A DNA stretch of 64,000 bases from Pinus tabuliformis (Eukaryota > Streptophyta > Pinopsida > Pinales > Pinaceae): the NCBI GenBank assembly GCA_031772625.1, contig CM062804.1:272211174-272275173 (forward strand), written 5' to 3'. The notes below the pieces were generated by a model. That model had not been told where the DNA came from, did no database searches, and saw only the letters and a list, made by a program, of their open reading frames with translations. The position numbers and the translations under genes are program-made. This document shows positions 10,780-22,375 of this stretch, piece after piece (positions within the stretch are counted from its first letter, which is position 1; each line of letters begins with the position of its first letter).

Positions 10780-11147
10780 GAGTTTTCAACAAAGGAAATC
10801 AGAGATAGAAAGAAGAGCACGAAGAAATGGTTGAAAAAGTACATGTACATTGATTTTCATGAAGTTTTTTTTGCAAAGTTCCCAAACATCCTGATAGAGT
10901 GGATCTAGCGGTTAAATGATAATAACTTGACGTATCGGCACAACGAGCCAGGGGAGTGGACGTCGGAGGAAGTGCATCAAATCCAAGTGGTAAGGAATAC
11001 GACATCTCACGTTGTTTATTTTTGGTTTGAAAGTATATTGGAAGGATATATCATTGAGTTTGCAGTAGAAGCAGCATTGTCCTACAAGTCTATAATGGAG
11101 CTGAAGTTTTTGAAGGGACCAAGAGGCATGTTCATAAGATTGATACC
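10780..11147 (+). pseudogene. E1 leader-encoded conserved frame (fragment)
   Basis: Contains the string YMYIDFHEVFFAKFPNIL, conserved in E2 (25765-26130) and E4 (52037-52402). The family is not recognised. The frame has an in-frame TAG near 10905 and is cut at 11147 by an insertion. It resumes at about 12367 with YIFVRPW-like residues. It may be the amino-terminal part of a gag-type polyprotein, but this is inference from position only. Confidence 0.4.
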
Positions 11148-12366
11148 CAAATTTTTGAGAGGCACGCCAAAAACCTTAGCAAAAGCTTGATTCCAGCTCT
11201 CACTTCTTAACTCCTCCGCCCTTTCCTCACCTTTATCTTTTTTCTATCCTAAAATTTATTTGCTTTCATCTTGCTATTGGTAATACCTTTATCTCTTTTT
11301 TTGATTTCCTCCTTTTCAAGGAGGATAAACTATCCTTTATCTTTTGATGGTCTCTTTTAAAGTATAATTTTGATAAATAGTCCTTATAGAGGTTTTGGTA
11401 ATTTTAATAAAATATTCTAAAATATAACGAAATAAAATTTATTTTGAATCATTCCTAACAATGAAGCTTCAACCAAATATACTTTAATCAAGTCACCCAC
11501 AACTAATAGAATTTTAAATAATTATTTTAGGTCATAGTATTATAAAAAATGAATTAATTTATTACATAACAACTAATTTTCAACCAAATATTATTATATA
11601 AATTACTTATTTTTAATTATATTATTAACTAATTTATTATATCATGATAACGACTAGTTTCTACCTAATTCACATTGCATAGGTCAACTCTAACTAATAA
11701 TATTACATAAATAAATTATTCTTAGATAATATTATTTTTTGAATTGATAAATATATTAATTATTTTTAATAATATTATTAACTAATTTATTATAACAGCC
11801 AGTTTTCTACCTAATTCACATTGAATAGGTCAACCCTAACTGATAACATTATATAAATAAATTACTCTTAGATAATATTATTATTTTAATTGATAAATAT
11901 ATTAATTATTCTTAATATTATTATTAACTAATTTATTACATCATGATAACTGCTAGTTTTCTATCTAATTCACATTAAATAGGTTAACCCTAACTAATAA
12001 TATTATATAAATAAGTTATTTTTGTATTATATTATTATTTAAATTGAAAAATAATTTCCAATTTCGATATTAAATAATTATTTATCACATAACAACTAGT
12101 TTCTAACTAAATATTAGTTAATTTAATAAACATCTCTTCATCACATATTCCTAAATAAATTTATTTCACCAATGGATAATTTTGAATGGCCAACCCTGAA
12201 CAATGATGCACCCTTGCTATTTATTCTCTCAGATCGATTGGTTTCTCACCTCGTCCTAAGGATGAACCACATTAGCTGGTTCGAAGCGTTGACCCAATCC
12301 TTACAATGTGATTAATCCGAAAGACTGTTTTCTACATTATGGATCACAAAAACTCTTATATCTAAC
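11148..12366. mobile_element. 1.2-kb insertion in E1 leader
   Basis: The 12-bp string AAGATTGATACC flanks the insert (11136-11147 and 12367-12378). E2 and E4 have uninterrupted sequence at the same place, so this is an insertion with a target duplication. It has no terminal inverted repeats or coding frame that I recognise. Its middle is AT-rich with an approximately 150-bp tandem repeat (CTAC/TCTAATTCACATT at 11661, 11807 and 11961). A Mutator-like or LINE-like origin is possible. The class is unknown. Confidence 0.7.
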
Positions 12367-12378
12367 AAGATTGATACC

Positions 12379-14230
12379 ATTGTTGATAAATATATTTTTG
12401 TACGGCCATGGTGTTCTTCCTATGAAGTCTAATAATATGAGTAGCTAGATAGCTCACGTAGAAGGGGAAGTGGGGGAGACCCATGAGCTGGTCTGAGGAA
12501 TAGAAAAGGAGAAGATGAAGAAGGATTGTGGTGGAGGATGAAAGTGGGCCTATAACTGTGCATAAAAAGGAAAACGATGGAGCAAGAGAGTTACAAGGAT
12601 GAGACTTTGAGGAGTGGGAGGAGATATCGACAGGGTGACGCAAGAGGAGGCTAGTCAGGGTTGATGTCTGCCGAAAGAAGGAGCCTAGAGGGAGGGATTA
12701 AGAGAGGCCATTGTAGGAAAAGGATTAGTGTTAGTGAACAGAACTATGAAGGGATGCAGTTCAGCATGCTGCAAATGGAGGAAGGAGAGAGAGAACGACT
12801 GAGACCATGCAGTACACAAGCTTCAGAATTAGAACAATAGGATCAAACATTGCTTGATGTTGAGCCCATGACTGCGTGCACATCCACAAATCAAGAGGTA
12901 AGTACCCAACGCACCAATATGACCAGTGTAGAGGGTAAATGTAGTAAAGGTGGAGGAAATATTAGTAGTAGTGGAATTGGTCAGGCTGTGGAAGGGTCAA
13001 CACAAGGTGCTCAAACTCTGAGTTATGTGCAGTCGGGCACACAATTTTCTAGCAATTCAACAATTGCAGGTGAGAGTACTTCATCGGGAAGTACTGCATA
13101 AAACACAATGGTGGGTATATATTTACGGATGCCCATGTTTCCTGATGCTAGGAAAAAAGACCTAAAGCAAAATTTGTTCATGTGTGAGGCCGTCTGGACA
13201 ACCAAACAAGTCCAAGATGAGGCCACAAAGATTGCACAGCTAGAAATCATTTTCAGGGATTGTGCGTTAATGTGGTAGATGAAGTTCATAAGTGCAACTC
13301 TAGCTGGACATAACATGACCCTAATGGATATCAAGCATGCATTTATCAGGGAGTTCCCAAAGCCAAATCTAAAGTCCCAATGTATTATGAAACTAAAGGA
13401 AATTAAGCAGAGTTTGGGTGAGTCAATATGGGATTTTGATCAACAGTTTAAAGTTTTGAAGGATAGGTTGGCGTTTGAGATTTCAAACGTGCAACATAAA
13501 CAATGGTTTATTGCAAGACTGTTGTCGCATATCAGGATACCCTTGACACAATAACAGATAGGAACATAGTCGAAGGCTTTAGAACTTGCGCTGAAATTAG
13601 AAGCCTCACTAGCAAGGGGAGAGGTCAATGGCATGGCACAAGTGTAGTAACAGTTGGTTGCATTGAATTTGCATTTGCAAGACTTAACTAAAGGGAAGGA
13701 AAAGTGGGAGGAAGTTTGGTGCACCATCTATCGAATAGAAGGTCACTATAGGAATGAATGTGAATTGTTGACCAACTATATGGTGACTGGTGCAACAAAC
13801 ATGCTTGCGCAAGGCAGGGGAATGTGGTGTGATATCTGCAGGGTATGGGGCCATATACTGTCCAATTTTCTGATGATGTAAAAATACGAATCTATGACTC
13901 GTACTTTATTTCACGACTTATTCAAATCAGTAGAACATGATATCCTTCATTTCCATTTACTAGAGTGAATGCACGAGCACACGCTTAACTTGTTCGGGGT
14001 GCAAGGACCCAAAGGGATGGAGGCCATGTCGATTAGATTCAACCAACTCGGATATAACCAAGGCGGAAAGTATAATTAGCAAGGATGGGGATGAAGATTG
14101 AAGATTAGAGTACCAGGTTGAGGAAGAGGAGGATTTGGTTATGGACAAAGCACCATAGTTTGTTACAACTATGGGAAGCAAGGGCATTTGGCCTGGGACT
14201 GCACTAATCCTTGTTGCACTTTTATCTATT
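12379..14230 (+). pseudogene. E1 gag, first copy (broken)
   Basis: Encodes an Ala/Gly/Ser-rich linker (from ATG 12868), then a capsid-type Retrotrans_gag segment (motifs DCALMW near 13260, then FIREFPKP, ESIWDFDQQFKVLKDRLAFE and HIRIPLTQ up to 13554), then knuckle-like units at about 13720, 13830 and 14158. In-frame stops include a TAG-TAA pair at 13645-13650, present at the same codons in three other copies. Each knuckle has lost a Cys: CTIYRIEGHYRNEC and CYNYGKQGHLAWDC have Tyr for the second Cys. Gag would form the particle, but this copy cannot. Confidence 0.7.
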
Positions 14231-14499
14231 CCAAATCTTTAGATCATCCGTTTGAGAGATGACCCCAATTGATCGCTAACTGGTAGGAGAAGAAGGGACC
14301 CAACATACAAATGATAGTCGTCAAACCTTGTAGGACTCAACAATGAGTAGACGCAGTAACACGGCGAGGCTTCAAGAGAGGAGCAGATATTGTGAAGCCC
14401 CAGACACCACCACCACAAATGGGTAAGGAGGGTCCTTGGAACCCCTCTGAAGTTCAACCCTGTATGAGAAAAGACTACGTATAAGGAAGCCTAGTGAGA

Positions 14500-16370
14500 A
14501 ATGGTTCTTACAAAATCGGATAGGTCTGAGGTTATGCATGAAGTGGATATTTCAAAGATATTTGACGACACTATAGGTAGGGAGTAGAGGACAATAGTAG
14601 ATCCATTTTAAAGATTGTTGCAAATTTTTTTAGAGTTGGTAAAGGACCCCTAGGTATTAGAAAATTTTAGGAATATGGTGGAACAGTTTGCTAGTGAATC
14701 TGACGAAACTACTACGTCAACTTCACCGCGGGTTGAGAACCAGGTAGCTTACAGGAAGAGAACTAGTAAATAATTTCAATTTGACGTAGATATCGATGAT
14801 TATGATATGGACAACATAATATTAGACTTAGCATCAGATGTCAATATTCTACCAAAAAGCACATGGGAGATGATGTGGAAGTTGAAGCTGACGTGGTCTC
14901 CAATTCAACTCAGGTTGGCCAACCAACATTAGATTTTTCCCATCGGATGCTTGTCAGGAGTATTAGTGGACATCGATGGGTGTCAAGCACCATTGATTTT
15001 GAAGTGATTGAGATCGTGGATGATACTGATCCTTATCCAAATCTTTTGGGGATCGACTAGGATTTTAACAACCAGGTAATTATCAATCTAAAGAAAATAC
15101 AAATGATTTTTGAAGGCAGAGATATCTGAGTGATAATACCATTGGATCTGTGTGAAGAAGATTAGTATGTCAAGCTAGTTAAATGAGAGCTTAGTCAAGA
15201 GGAATTGGACAACATATACAACGCCATAACTCGACGAGATGAGTATGTAAATCCTATAGCTGAGGGAGTACTAAGATGGTGCAACATTGGATCTTACACC
15301 TCAGATTTAGAAGCAGCCTTGGAGAATTGGAAAAATTGGTTGCATGAAATCAATACCCAGAGATGCTCACAGGTTATGAGGATGGTGCGTTGGATAGTGA
15401 CAAAAGTGCATAATCCACCTCGCTTCAATGGGTTGTCGGAAGTAGATATTTTTTTCGGGAGTATGAGGATTAGATACCGAACTATGAGAGGATTCCCACA
15501 TTGGATGGTGCATTTCATGCCACCCCAGCTAGATGGTGGGCCACGTGTAAGTAACAAATCATGGGATGGAAATAGTGTAAACAACTTATGAAGGATAGAT
15601 TGAGGACCATCTTCAGGGTCCCTGGAGAGAAATATCCAGGGATGGAATGCCCTAGGACTCACCTAAAGAGATGCATTGTAGCATGGACCATGGGACAAGT
15701 AACACGAAAAGAATGGGTACATCGATTTATACACACCTTGGGAATCATTTCAAATAACTGGTACATTGAGTTGGAAGTGTGTAGAAGAACATGGGATTGG
15801 GATGAAATGGCACAAAATTTTAGGACTACATTTAGGTTTGAAGTAGAAGATCCAATTTTGGATGAGCGTTGAAGGTGTTATGACGAAAGATATTCACTGC
15901 TAATGAAAAAACATTGATCAAGAGTGGGCCATTGTGTTTCGCACATCAACACTCACAGTGGGTGCAAGAATTCTTGGAGTGCTACAATGTAGTAGGGTAG
16001 GGAGAGAATGATGATGATCCCCATAATATTCAAATACCGGAAGAATAAGGTGAGCATGCAATAGAAGGACCACCATTGCAGTTCACGGAGTATGCACAGT
16101 CGATCAATACCACGAAGGTGAACATTGGAAAGTAAGAAAGTCCCAAGATGAAAAAAATTGGCGATTATTGGGATGATGACACAGTCGAAAAGGTTGTCGA
16201 CTTACTATGCAAATACCGAGACCAAACTCTTGATGCTTCTAAGGAGGAGGGAATCACTATTAAAGCTAAGCTTGAAGATGCAAAAGCTACAGGAACAACA
16301 ATGCATCAGGAGAAGGTGGGAACGATCCACAATTGCACCACCTTACAAGAAGAGGGTTAGTTAACCAAGT
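14500..16370 (+). pseudogene. E1 protease-like and second gag-like module
   Basis: From about 14806 the translation gives NIILDLASDVNILPKSTWEM and, in the neighbouring frame, VIEIVDDTDPYPNLLGID: a retroviral-type aspartic protease domain in which the catalytic triad position reads D-L-A (D-L-G in the sister copies). Downstream come NWKNWLHEINTQRCSQVMR (about 15325), RWIVTKVHNPPRFNGLSEVD, and a gag-like stretch (15588-15872: TRKEWVHRFIHTLG, NWYIELEVCRRTWDWDEMAQ). It ends with a pre-RT linker (KKIGDYWDDDTVEKV at 16148). Frames shift repeatedly and stops are frequent. The expected reverse transcriptase does not follow. Confidence 0.6.
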
Positions 16371-16392
16371 GGTGATGGAGGGAGTTTTCGAA
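16340..16392 (+). other. tail-to-gag fusion junction
   Basis: Sequence normally found after the protease module (TTAACCAAGTGGTGATGG) runs directly into gag (AGGGAGTTTTCGAAGCC). The crossover lies within AGGGAGT, which occurs in both parents. The same junction starts E3 at 42673-42702. It marks an internal tandem duplication of gag to protease. Confidence 0.7.
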
Positions 16393-17280
16393 GCCAAAGC
16401 TAAAGTCCTAGTGTATTACGAAACTAAAGGAAATTAAGAAGAGTCTAGGTGAGTTAGTATGGGATTTTGATCAACAATTTAAAGTTTTGAAGGATACGCT
16501 GGCGTTCAAGATTTCGAATGTGCAACATAAATAATGGTTTATTTCAAGATTGTTGTCACATATTAGGATAACCTTGATGCAACAATGGATAGGAACACAA
16601 TCAAAGGCTTTAGAACTTGTGCTGAAATTAGAAGCCTCACTAGTAGGGGGAGAGGTCAATGGCATGGCACAATTGTAGTAACAATTGGATGCATTGAATT
16701 TGTAGTTGCAAGACTTAACTAAAGGGAAGGAAAGGCTAGAGGAAGTTTGGTGCACCATCTATCGAATAGAAGGTCACTATAGGAATGAATGCGAATTGTT
16801 GACCGAGTATATGGTGACTGGTGCAACAAACATGCCTGCGCAAGGCAGGGGAATGTGGTGTGAGATATGCAAGGTATGGGGCCATATACTATCCAATTTT
16901 CTGATGATGTAAATGTACGAATCTATGACCTGTACTCTGTTTCATGGCTTCTTCAAATCAGTAGAACATGATATCCATCACTTCCATGCATTAGATTTGT
17001 TGCACGAGCACATGTTTAACTTGTTCTGGGTGTAGTAACCCAAAGGGATGGAGGCCGTGTCGACTAGATTCAACCAACCTAGATATAACCAAGGCAGAAA
17101 GTACAATTAGCAAGGATGGGGATGAAGAATGGCGACTAGAGGACCAGGTTGAGGAAGAGGAGGATTTGGCCAAGGAAAAAGCACCATAGTATGTTATAAC
17201 TATGGGAAGCAAGTGCATTTGGCATGGGACTGCACTAATCCTTGTTGCACTTTTATCTATTCCAAATCTTTAGATCATAC
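16385..17280 (+). pseudogene. E1 gag, second copy (broken)
   Basis: Repeats the second half of gag: the WDFDQQFKVLKD region at 16450-16560, knuckle-like CTIYRIEGHYRNEC at about 16750, MWCEICKVWGHILSNF at about 16855 and CYNYGKQVHLAWDC at about 17200. The TAG-TAA pair (16676-16681) and the Cys losses match copy 1, so they predate the duplication. The amino-terminal half of gag is absent because of the fusion at about 16385. Confidence 0.65.
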
Positions 17281-17531
17281 GATGGAGAGTTTCTCCCAAT
17301 TGATCGCTAACTGGTAGGACAAGAAGGGACCCAACATATAATTGATAGTCATCGAACCTCGAAGGACCCAACAACGAGTAGGTGCAGTAACATGGGGAGG
17401 TGTCAAGAGAGGAGCAGATGTTGCGAAGCCCTGGACACCACCACCACAAATGGGTAATGAGGGTGCTTGGAACCCCTCTGAAGTTCAACCCTGTATGAGA
17501 AAAGACTACGTATAAGAAAGCCTTGTGAGAA

Positions 17532-19340
17532 ATGGTTGTGACAGAATGGGATAGGCCCGAGGTTATGCATGAAGTGGAGATGTCAGAGATATTTGATGAC
17601 ACTGTAGGCAGGGAGAAGAGGACAATGGTAGATCCAATTCAAAGATTGTTGCATAGTTGTTTAGAAATTGTAAAGGACCCCCAGGTCTTAGAAAATTTTA
17701 GGAAGATGGTGGAACAGTTTGCTAGCGAATTTGACGAAACTACTGCATGAGCTTCACCGCGAGTTGAGAACCAAGTAGCTTGCAAGAAGAGAAATAGTAA
17801 ATAATTTCGATTCAGTGCACAGATTGATGATTATGATATGGATAACATAATATTAGACTTGGGATCAGATGTGAATATTCTACCAAAAAGCACATGGGAG
17901 ATGATGGGGAAGTCGAAGCTGATGTGGTCTCTAATTCAACTCAAGTTGGCCAACCAACATTGGATTTTTCCCATCAGATGCTTGTCAGGAGTATTAGTGG
18001 ACATTGATGGGTGTCAAGCACCTTTGATTTTGAAGTGATTGAGATCGTGGATGATACTAATCCCTATCCAGCTCTTTTGAGGATCGATTGGGATTTTAAC
18101 AACTAGGTAATTATTAATCTAAAGAAAATACACATGATTTTTGAAGGTAGAGATATCTGAGTGATAAAACCATTGGATCTGCATGAAGGAGATTAGTATG
18201 TCAAGCTAGTTAAATGAGAGCTGAGTCAAGAGGAATTGGGCAACATATACAACGTCATAACTCGACAAGATGAGTATGTAAATCCTATAGCTAAGGGAGT
18301 ACTAAGATGGTGCAACATTGCATCTTACACCTCAGATTCAAAAGAAGCCTTGGAGAATTGGAAAAATTAGTTGCATGAAGTCAGTACCCAGAGATGCGCA
18401 CATGTTATGAGGATGGTGCGCTGGATAGTGACAAAGGTACATAATCCACCTTGCTTCGATGGGTTGTCAGAAGTAGATATTGTTTTTTCGGGAGTATGAG
18501 GATTAGATACGAAACTATGAGAGGATTCCCACATTGGATGTTGCATTGCATGCCACCCTAGCCAGATGGTGGGACGCGCGTAAGCAACACATCACAGGAT
18601 GGAAACAATGTAAACAAATTATGAAGGATAGATTGAGGACCAACTTCGGGGTCCCTGGAGAGAAATATCCAGGGATGGAATGCTCCAGGACTCACCTAAA
18701 GAGATGCATTGCACCATGGACCATGGGACAAGTAACACGAAAAGAATGGGTACATCGATTTATACACACCTTGGGAATCATTCCAACTTACCAATACATT
18801 GAGTTGGAAGTGCATAGAAGAACATGGGATTGGGATGAATGGCACAAAATTTTAGGACTAAATTTAGCTTCGAAGTAGAAGATCCAGTTTTGGATGAAGC
18901 GTTGAAGGTGTTATGATGAAAGATATTCACTGCTAATGAAAAAACATTGATCAAGAGTGGGCCATTGTGTTTCGCACATCAACACTCACAGTGGGTGCAA
19001 GAATTCTTGGAGTGCTACAATGTAGCAGGGCAGGGAGAGGATGATGATGATCCCCATAATATTCAAATACTGGAAGAATAAGGTGAGCATGCAATAGAAG
19101 GACCATCATTGCAGTTCACAGAGTATGCATAGTCGATCAATACCTGGAAGGTGAACATTGGGATGGAAGAAAGTCCCAAGATGAAAACAATTGGGGATTA
19201 TTGGGATGATGACACAATCGAGAAGGTAGGAACGATGTGGAGGCTATAGGAACAACAATGCATCGCAATAAGGTGGGAACGATCCACAATTGCACCACCT
19301 TCAAGGAGTGAGCTAGTTAACCAAGTGGTAATGGGAGGGA
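17532..19340 (+). pseudogene. E1 protease-like module, second copy
   Basis: Contains a linker (RPEVMHEVEMSEIFDD at 17550), a protease-like domain with IILDLGSDVNILPKSTWEMM (17838-17910), the second gag-like module (ATLARWWDARKQHITGWK at about 18550, TRKEWVHRFIHTLG at about 18740) and the pre-RT linker (GDYWDDDTIEKV at about 19195). The catalytic position reads DLG. Stops and frameshifts break the frame. The 114-codon piece 18534-18878 is the longest open part. Confidence 0.6.
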
Positions 19341-21060
19341 GTGTCATTTTGTATGTATATATGTAAATTTTGATGTAAATAAGTTCATACTAAATAGGAT
19401 TAGTAATAATTAGGTTGATGTTTGGAGTTGTTACGAAGGAGAGGTACAAACCGATTTAGCGTGTTAGAAAAAAAGAGGCTGAGTTGGAGTCAATTCAGTC
19501 CATAGATATGGTAAAAAATAGACAACATACTATGTTGTGGGCCATACTTCCAAGGAATAATAATGTGAAGAGTTTATGGTGAGAGACGAGGGTCCCTATT
19601 CCGCATACAAGGAACACCAGGGATGACATATATTGACATGTGAGGGTCAAGAGATTTAAGCGAAGGATAGGACCGCGCGATAAAATTGCACCATTGTGAT
19701 CAATCCATCCATGGAAATATTTGATTAAATGAAATAAAGTGACTGAATGGATTGCCGAATCCTTCTCTGTGGCAAAAGGAAGCTCATGAGTTGTCAAGAG
19801 AACCATGGATTATCAAGATGAGGTGTCAAAAGTGGGTAATATTAAGGTGAAGAAAATAAAAATCAACTGAGACTGACTGAGGCGAGATAGGTAACATGTT
19901 TGAACCATCACGTCAGGTTGATATAAGGAATATTATGAAGTAGGTCGATGAAAATTCAAATTGATTCATATAAAAAAAACATGATAGCAAGGTCAAGATC
20001 AAAAGCAGGTATGATGAAGAATCAAGAAGTTAGAAATGTTATAAAATACCACCCAAGGGCCCTATTGAGACCAAAGAAATGTTTAAGAGGGAGTTAGAGG
20101 TTAATAAGAGAACAAAAGGAATAAGGATTGTTTCGAAGTGAGGAAGAGAGTACTGCACAAGAGGGGCATGATGAGAAAAGGTACTTATGGAGATGTGTAA
20201 AGGGAATGGAAGGAAGAATATTAAAAGTTAAAGAAATGGCAAAAGGAACCGCCCCAGGCTTTACTACCAACAAGCGGGCATGACTGTGGAAAATAAGGTT
20301 GCATCAAAGAAGCCAACATGAGAGGAGTGGGAATGGGAGGTATAGGCCAAAGAGGTTGGTTAAGTTGGATCAGGTGGCCTAGATGATAAAGGATCCTCGC
20401 TGCTCATAAATATGGTTCTCACGTCACACTACAGTCTCACCAGTAGGTCCATCCTAACCCTTCTTGAAGGAATCATTTACGAGTCTATATGGTAGAGTGG
20501 TGTCAAAATATTTCCCACTCGAGGAGTTGTAATAGTAGGATGATATTTTGTCCCTGTGCATGATGGCATGACATGGGAACCTCACCCCTAACTATTACTT
20601 GAAATCTGGAAGAATCCTTGGTTCGATAGGTAATAGGGGCTGGAATTGCTTTGAGGAAATAAGATGGTTTATTGAAAAATGATGAATCACCCCCTAGTAA
20701 CCCTCAAAGAAACTTGGAGAAGACATGCATATTAGAATCCTACCATTAGCTACCAAATAGAATAGGAGGTACGACTGCAGGAAGGAGATAAATTCCAAGG
20801 AAAAGCATCGGACTTGGATCTAGAGAAACAGTGGTGGCCAAGTTTCTCTTTCTGAGAGCACCATTATGGGGAAGGGGAGCATGGCTAGCCCCTCCTCATT
20901 TGTTTGAAGAGCTCTAAGGAAATCAAGTTCTCTATTTACTCACATAGTCACTGTACCAAAAGAGAGAACACAACTTCAGTAACAGTCAGGGTCCTGGATC
21001 CATGTAGATAGAAGGAAGACTAAGTGGATTGAGATGAACCATATTTTTGTGTTGGGCGTT
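19341..21060 (+). other. E1 3' tail, non-coding
   Basis: About 1.7 kb between the protease module and the 3' LTR where RT, RNase H and integrase would be expected. I see no motif of those enzymes in any frame. Reverse-strand open frames here are not conserved in E2 and E3. It ends in a weak purine-rich tract (TGTTGGGCGTT) next to the LTR; E3 has TGTTGGGGGCC, a better polypurine tract. Confidence 0.6.
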
Positions 21061-22375
21061 TGCTGGATCCCAGAAATTTTTTGTTAACTTTTGTAAGTAT
21101 AAGACTGCGCAGTAGGTGTGAAGAGTGCTGAAGGTTGAGTAGAACGTAGTATGAGGATGGCGCATGAAGCAGGGCATGGCGCAGGTGGACGTCGCGCATG
21201 AGGATGATATCGATGTCCAAGGATTGGAGGTGCAAGCAGAGGGAATATTAGCAGTTAGGATTTTGCAGAGGATGGAACCAACTGAGGATGTCATGGCAGG
21301 TAGAAGGATGGAAATATTTTTTTGGAGGAAGTGAAAGAGCAGAGTGGAGCCTTTTGGCAGGAAGGATATTTTGAACAGCTGGTATTATGCATGGGACAAC
21401 TCAAGCTTGGATGATAAAATATCTTAATGGCCTGCAGGATAGTTGGAGAAATCAGGCATAAGGCCAAGAGGGTTTGATAGGTTTCTAGATGAAGATAAGA
21501 AGGGCCACTGAGGAAAGAACGTGTGTTGGATTTTGGATGCTGGCCACTGAATGCTGAATGTTGGATAAGAAAATGAAGGAGAGAATAGAGCCATGGAGTT
21601 TGTGTCAGGTTATTTGATGTCTATGTCTGTCAGCTTTGGGTATTAAGCATATGTTTGATTCCATAGATACTGGGAAACATCATTGTAATTAATTATGCTT
21701 ACTTTTATATCATTTTGGCTCCTACGAGTCGGGTTTATGGTCTGTTTCTGTCAGTTTATGGTGTCTATTTTGAAAGCAGATGAGCCCATTTCTATGATGA
21801 ATGTAACTCTGGGAACAACTTCCCTTTTATTAATGCTAATATAACCTAGTGGATGGATGAGTTGCTCCATATATTTCGTGCATTTGTCTGAATTTTATAT
21901 ATTGTTTATATGCATCAATTTCTCGTATGTTTTATGATTGTTTGAATGTTTGTACCAATGTTTACTAATATGAATGTTTATAATAACTATGCGGTACAAG
22001 ACTATTGTATGCAGTGGATTAATCTGAGTCTGGTATCGATTTAACCCTCAATGAATAAACCTACCACTTGATGTCATCCAATGTGCATGCTTGTCCCAGA
22101 GTCTTGCGATGTATGATGAGTTTAGGGGCTTAACACTATGAGCAGTGCACAGTAATGGATAAAAAGTGAAGTATGTGTCAGTTAAAATTTGTGCATCATG
22201 AGTCATAAGGCAATCCCGTTAGACTACAAAAACCTAGTTCTGACAGTCACCCATTAACATCTTAAGTGAGACTTCACTCACTTCGTGGGTGTTTCCGAAA
22301 GCACCAATGCTAAACGGGTCTTTGTTCGCCAGTATGTAGAAAATCTCCGGTCTTTGAGAATCCCACACACTAACA
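21061..22375 (+). repeat. E1 3' LTR (alpha subtype)
   Basis: A 1315-bp LTR beginning TGCTGGATCCC and ending CACTAACA, followed by TCTAT. It matches the 3' LTRs of E2 and E3 more closely than it matches the 5' LTR of its own element (ACTTTTGTAAGTATAAGACTGC and GGTTGAGTAGAACG are alpha features). Confidence 0.8.

Larger units (their letters stand above)
9386..22375 (+). mobile_element. E1: RT-less Ty3/gypsy-like LTR element
   Basis: The element is bounded by TG...CA LTRs (TGTTGG at 9386, CTAACA at 22375) and by TCTAT target duplications (9381-9385 and 22376-22380). Internal order is a 5' leader with an unrecognised conserved frame, gag, zinc knuckles, protease-like domain, a second gag-like module, a fused second gag-to-protease copy, a 1.7-kb non-coding tail and the 3' LTR. 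No reverse transcriptase, RNase H or integrase was found, so it is non-autonomous. It is 13 kb because of the internal duplication and a 1.2-kb insertion in its leader. Stop codons throughout show it is dead. It was probably amplified by segmental duplication, not by jumping (see findings). Confidence 0.8.

Noticed and set aside
19495-19806. Reverse-strand frame of 103 codons in the E tail, also seen shifted in E2 and E3
   Set aside because: Recurs because the tail is duplicated; frame length and start differ between copies and no domain is visible.
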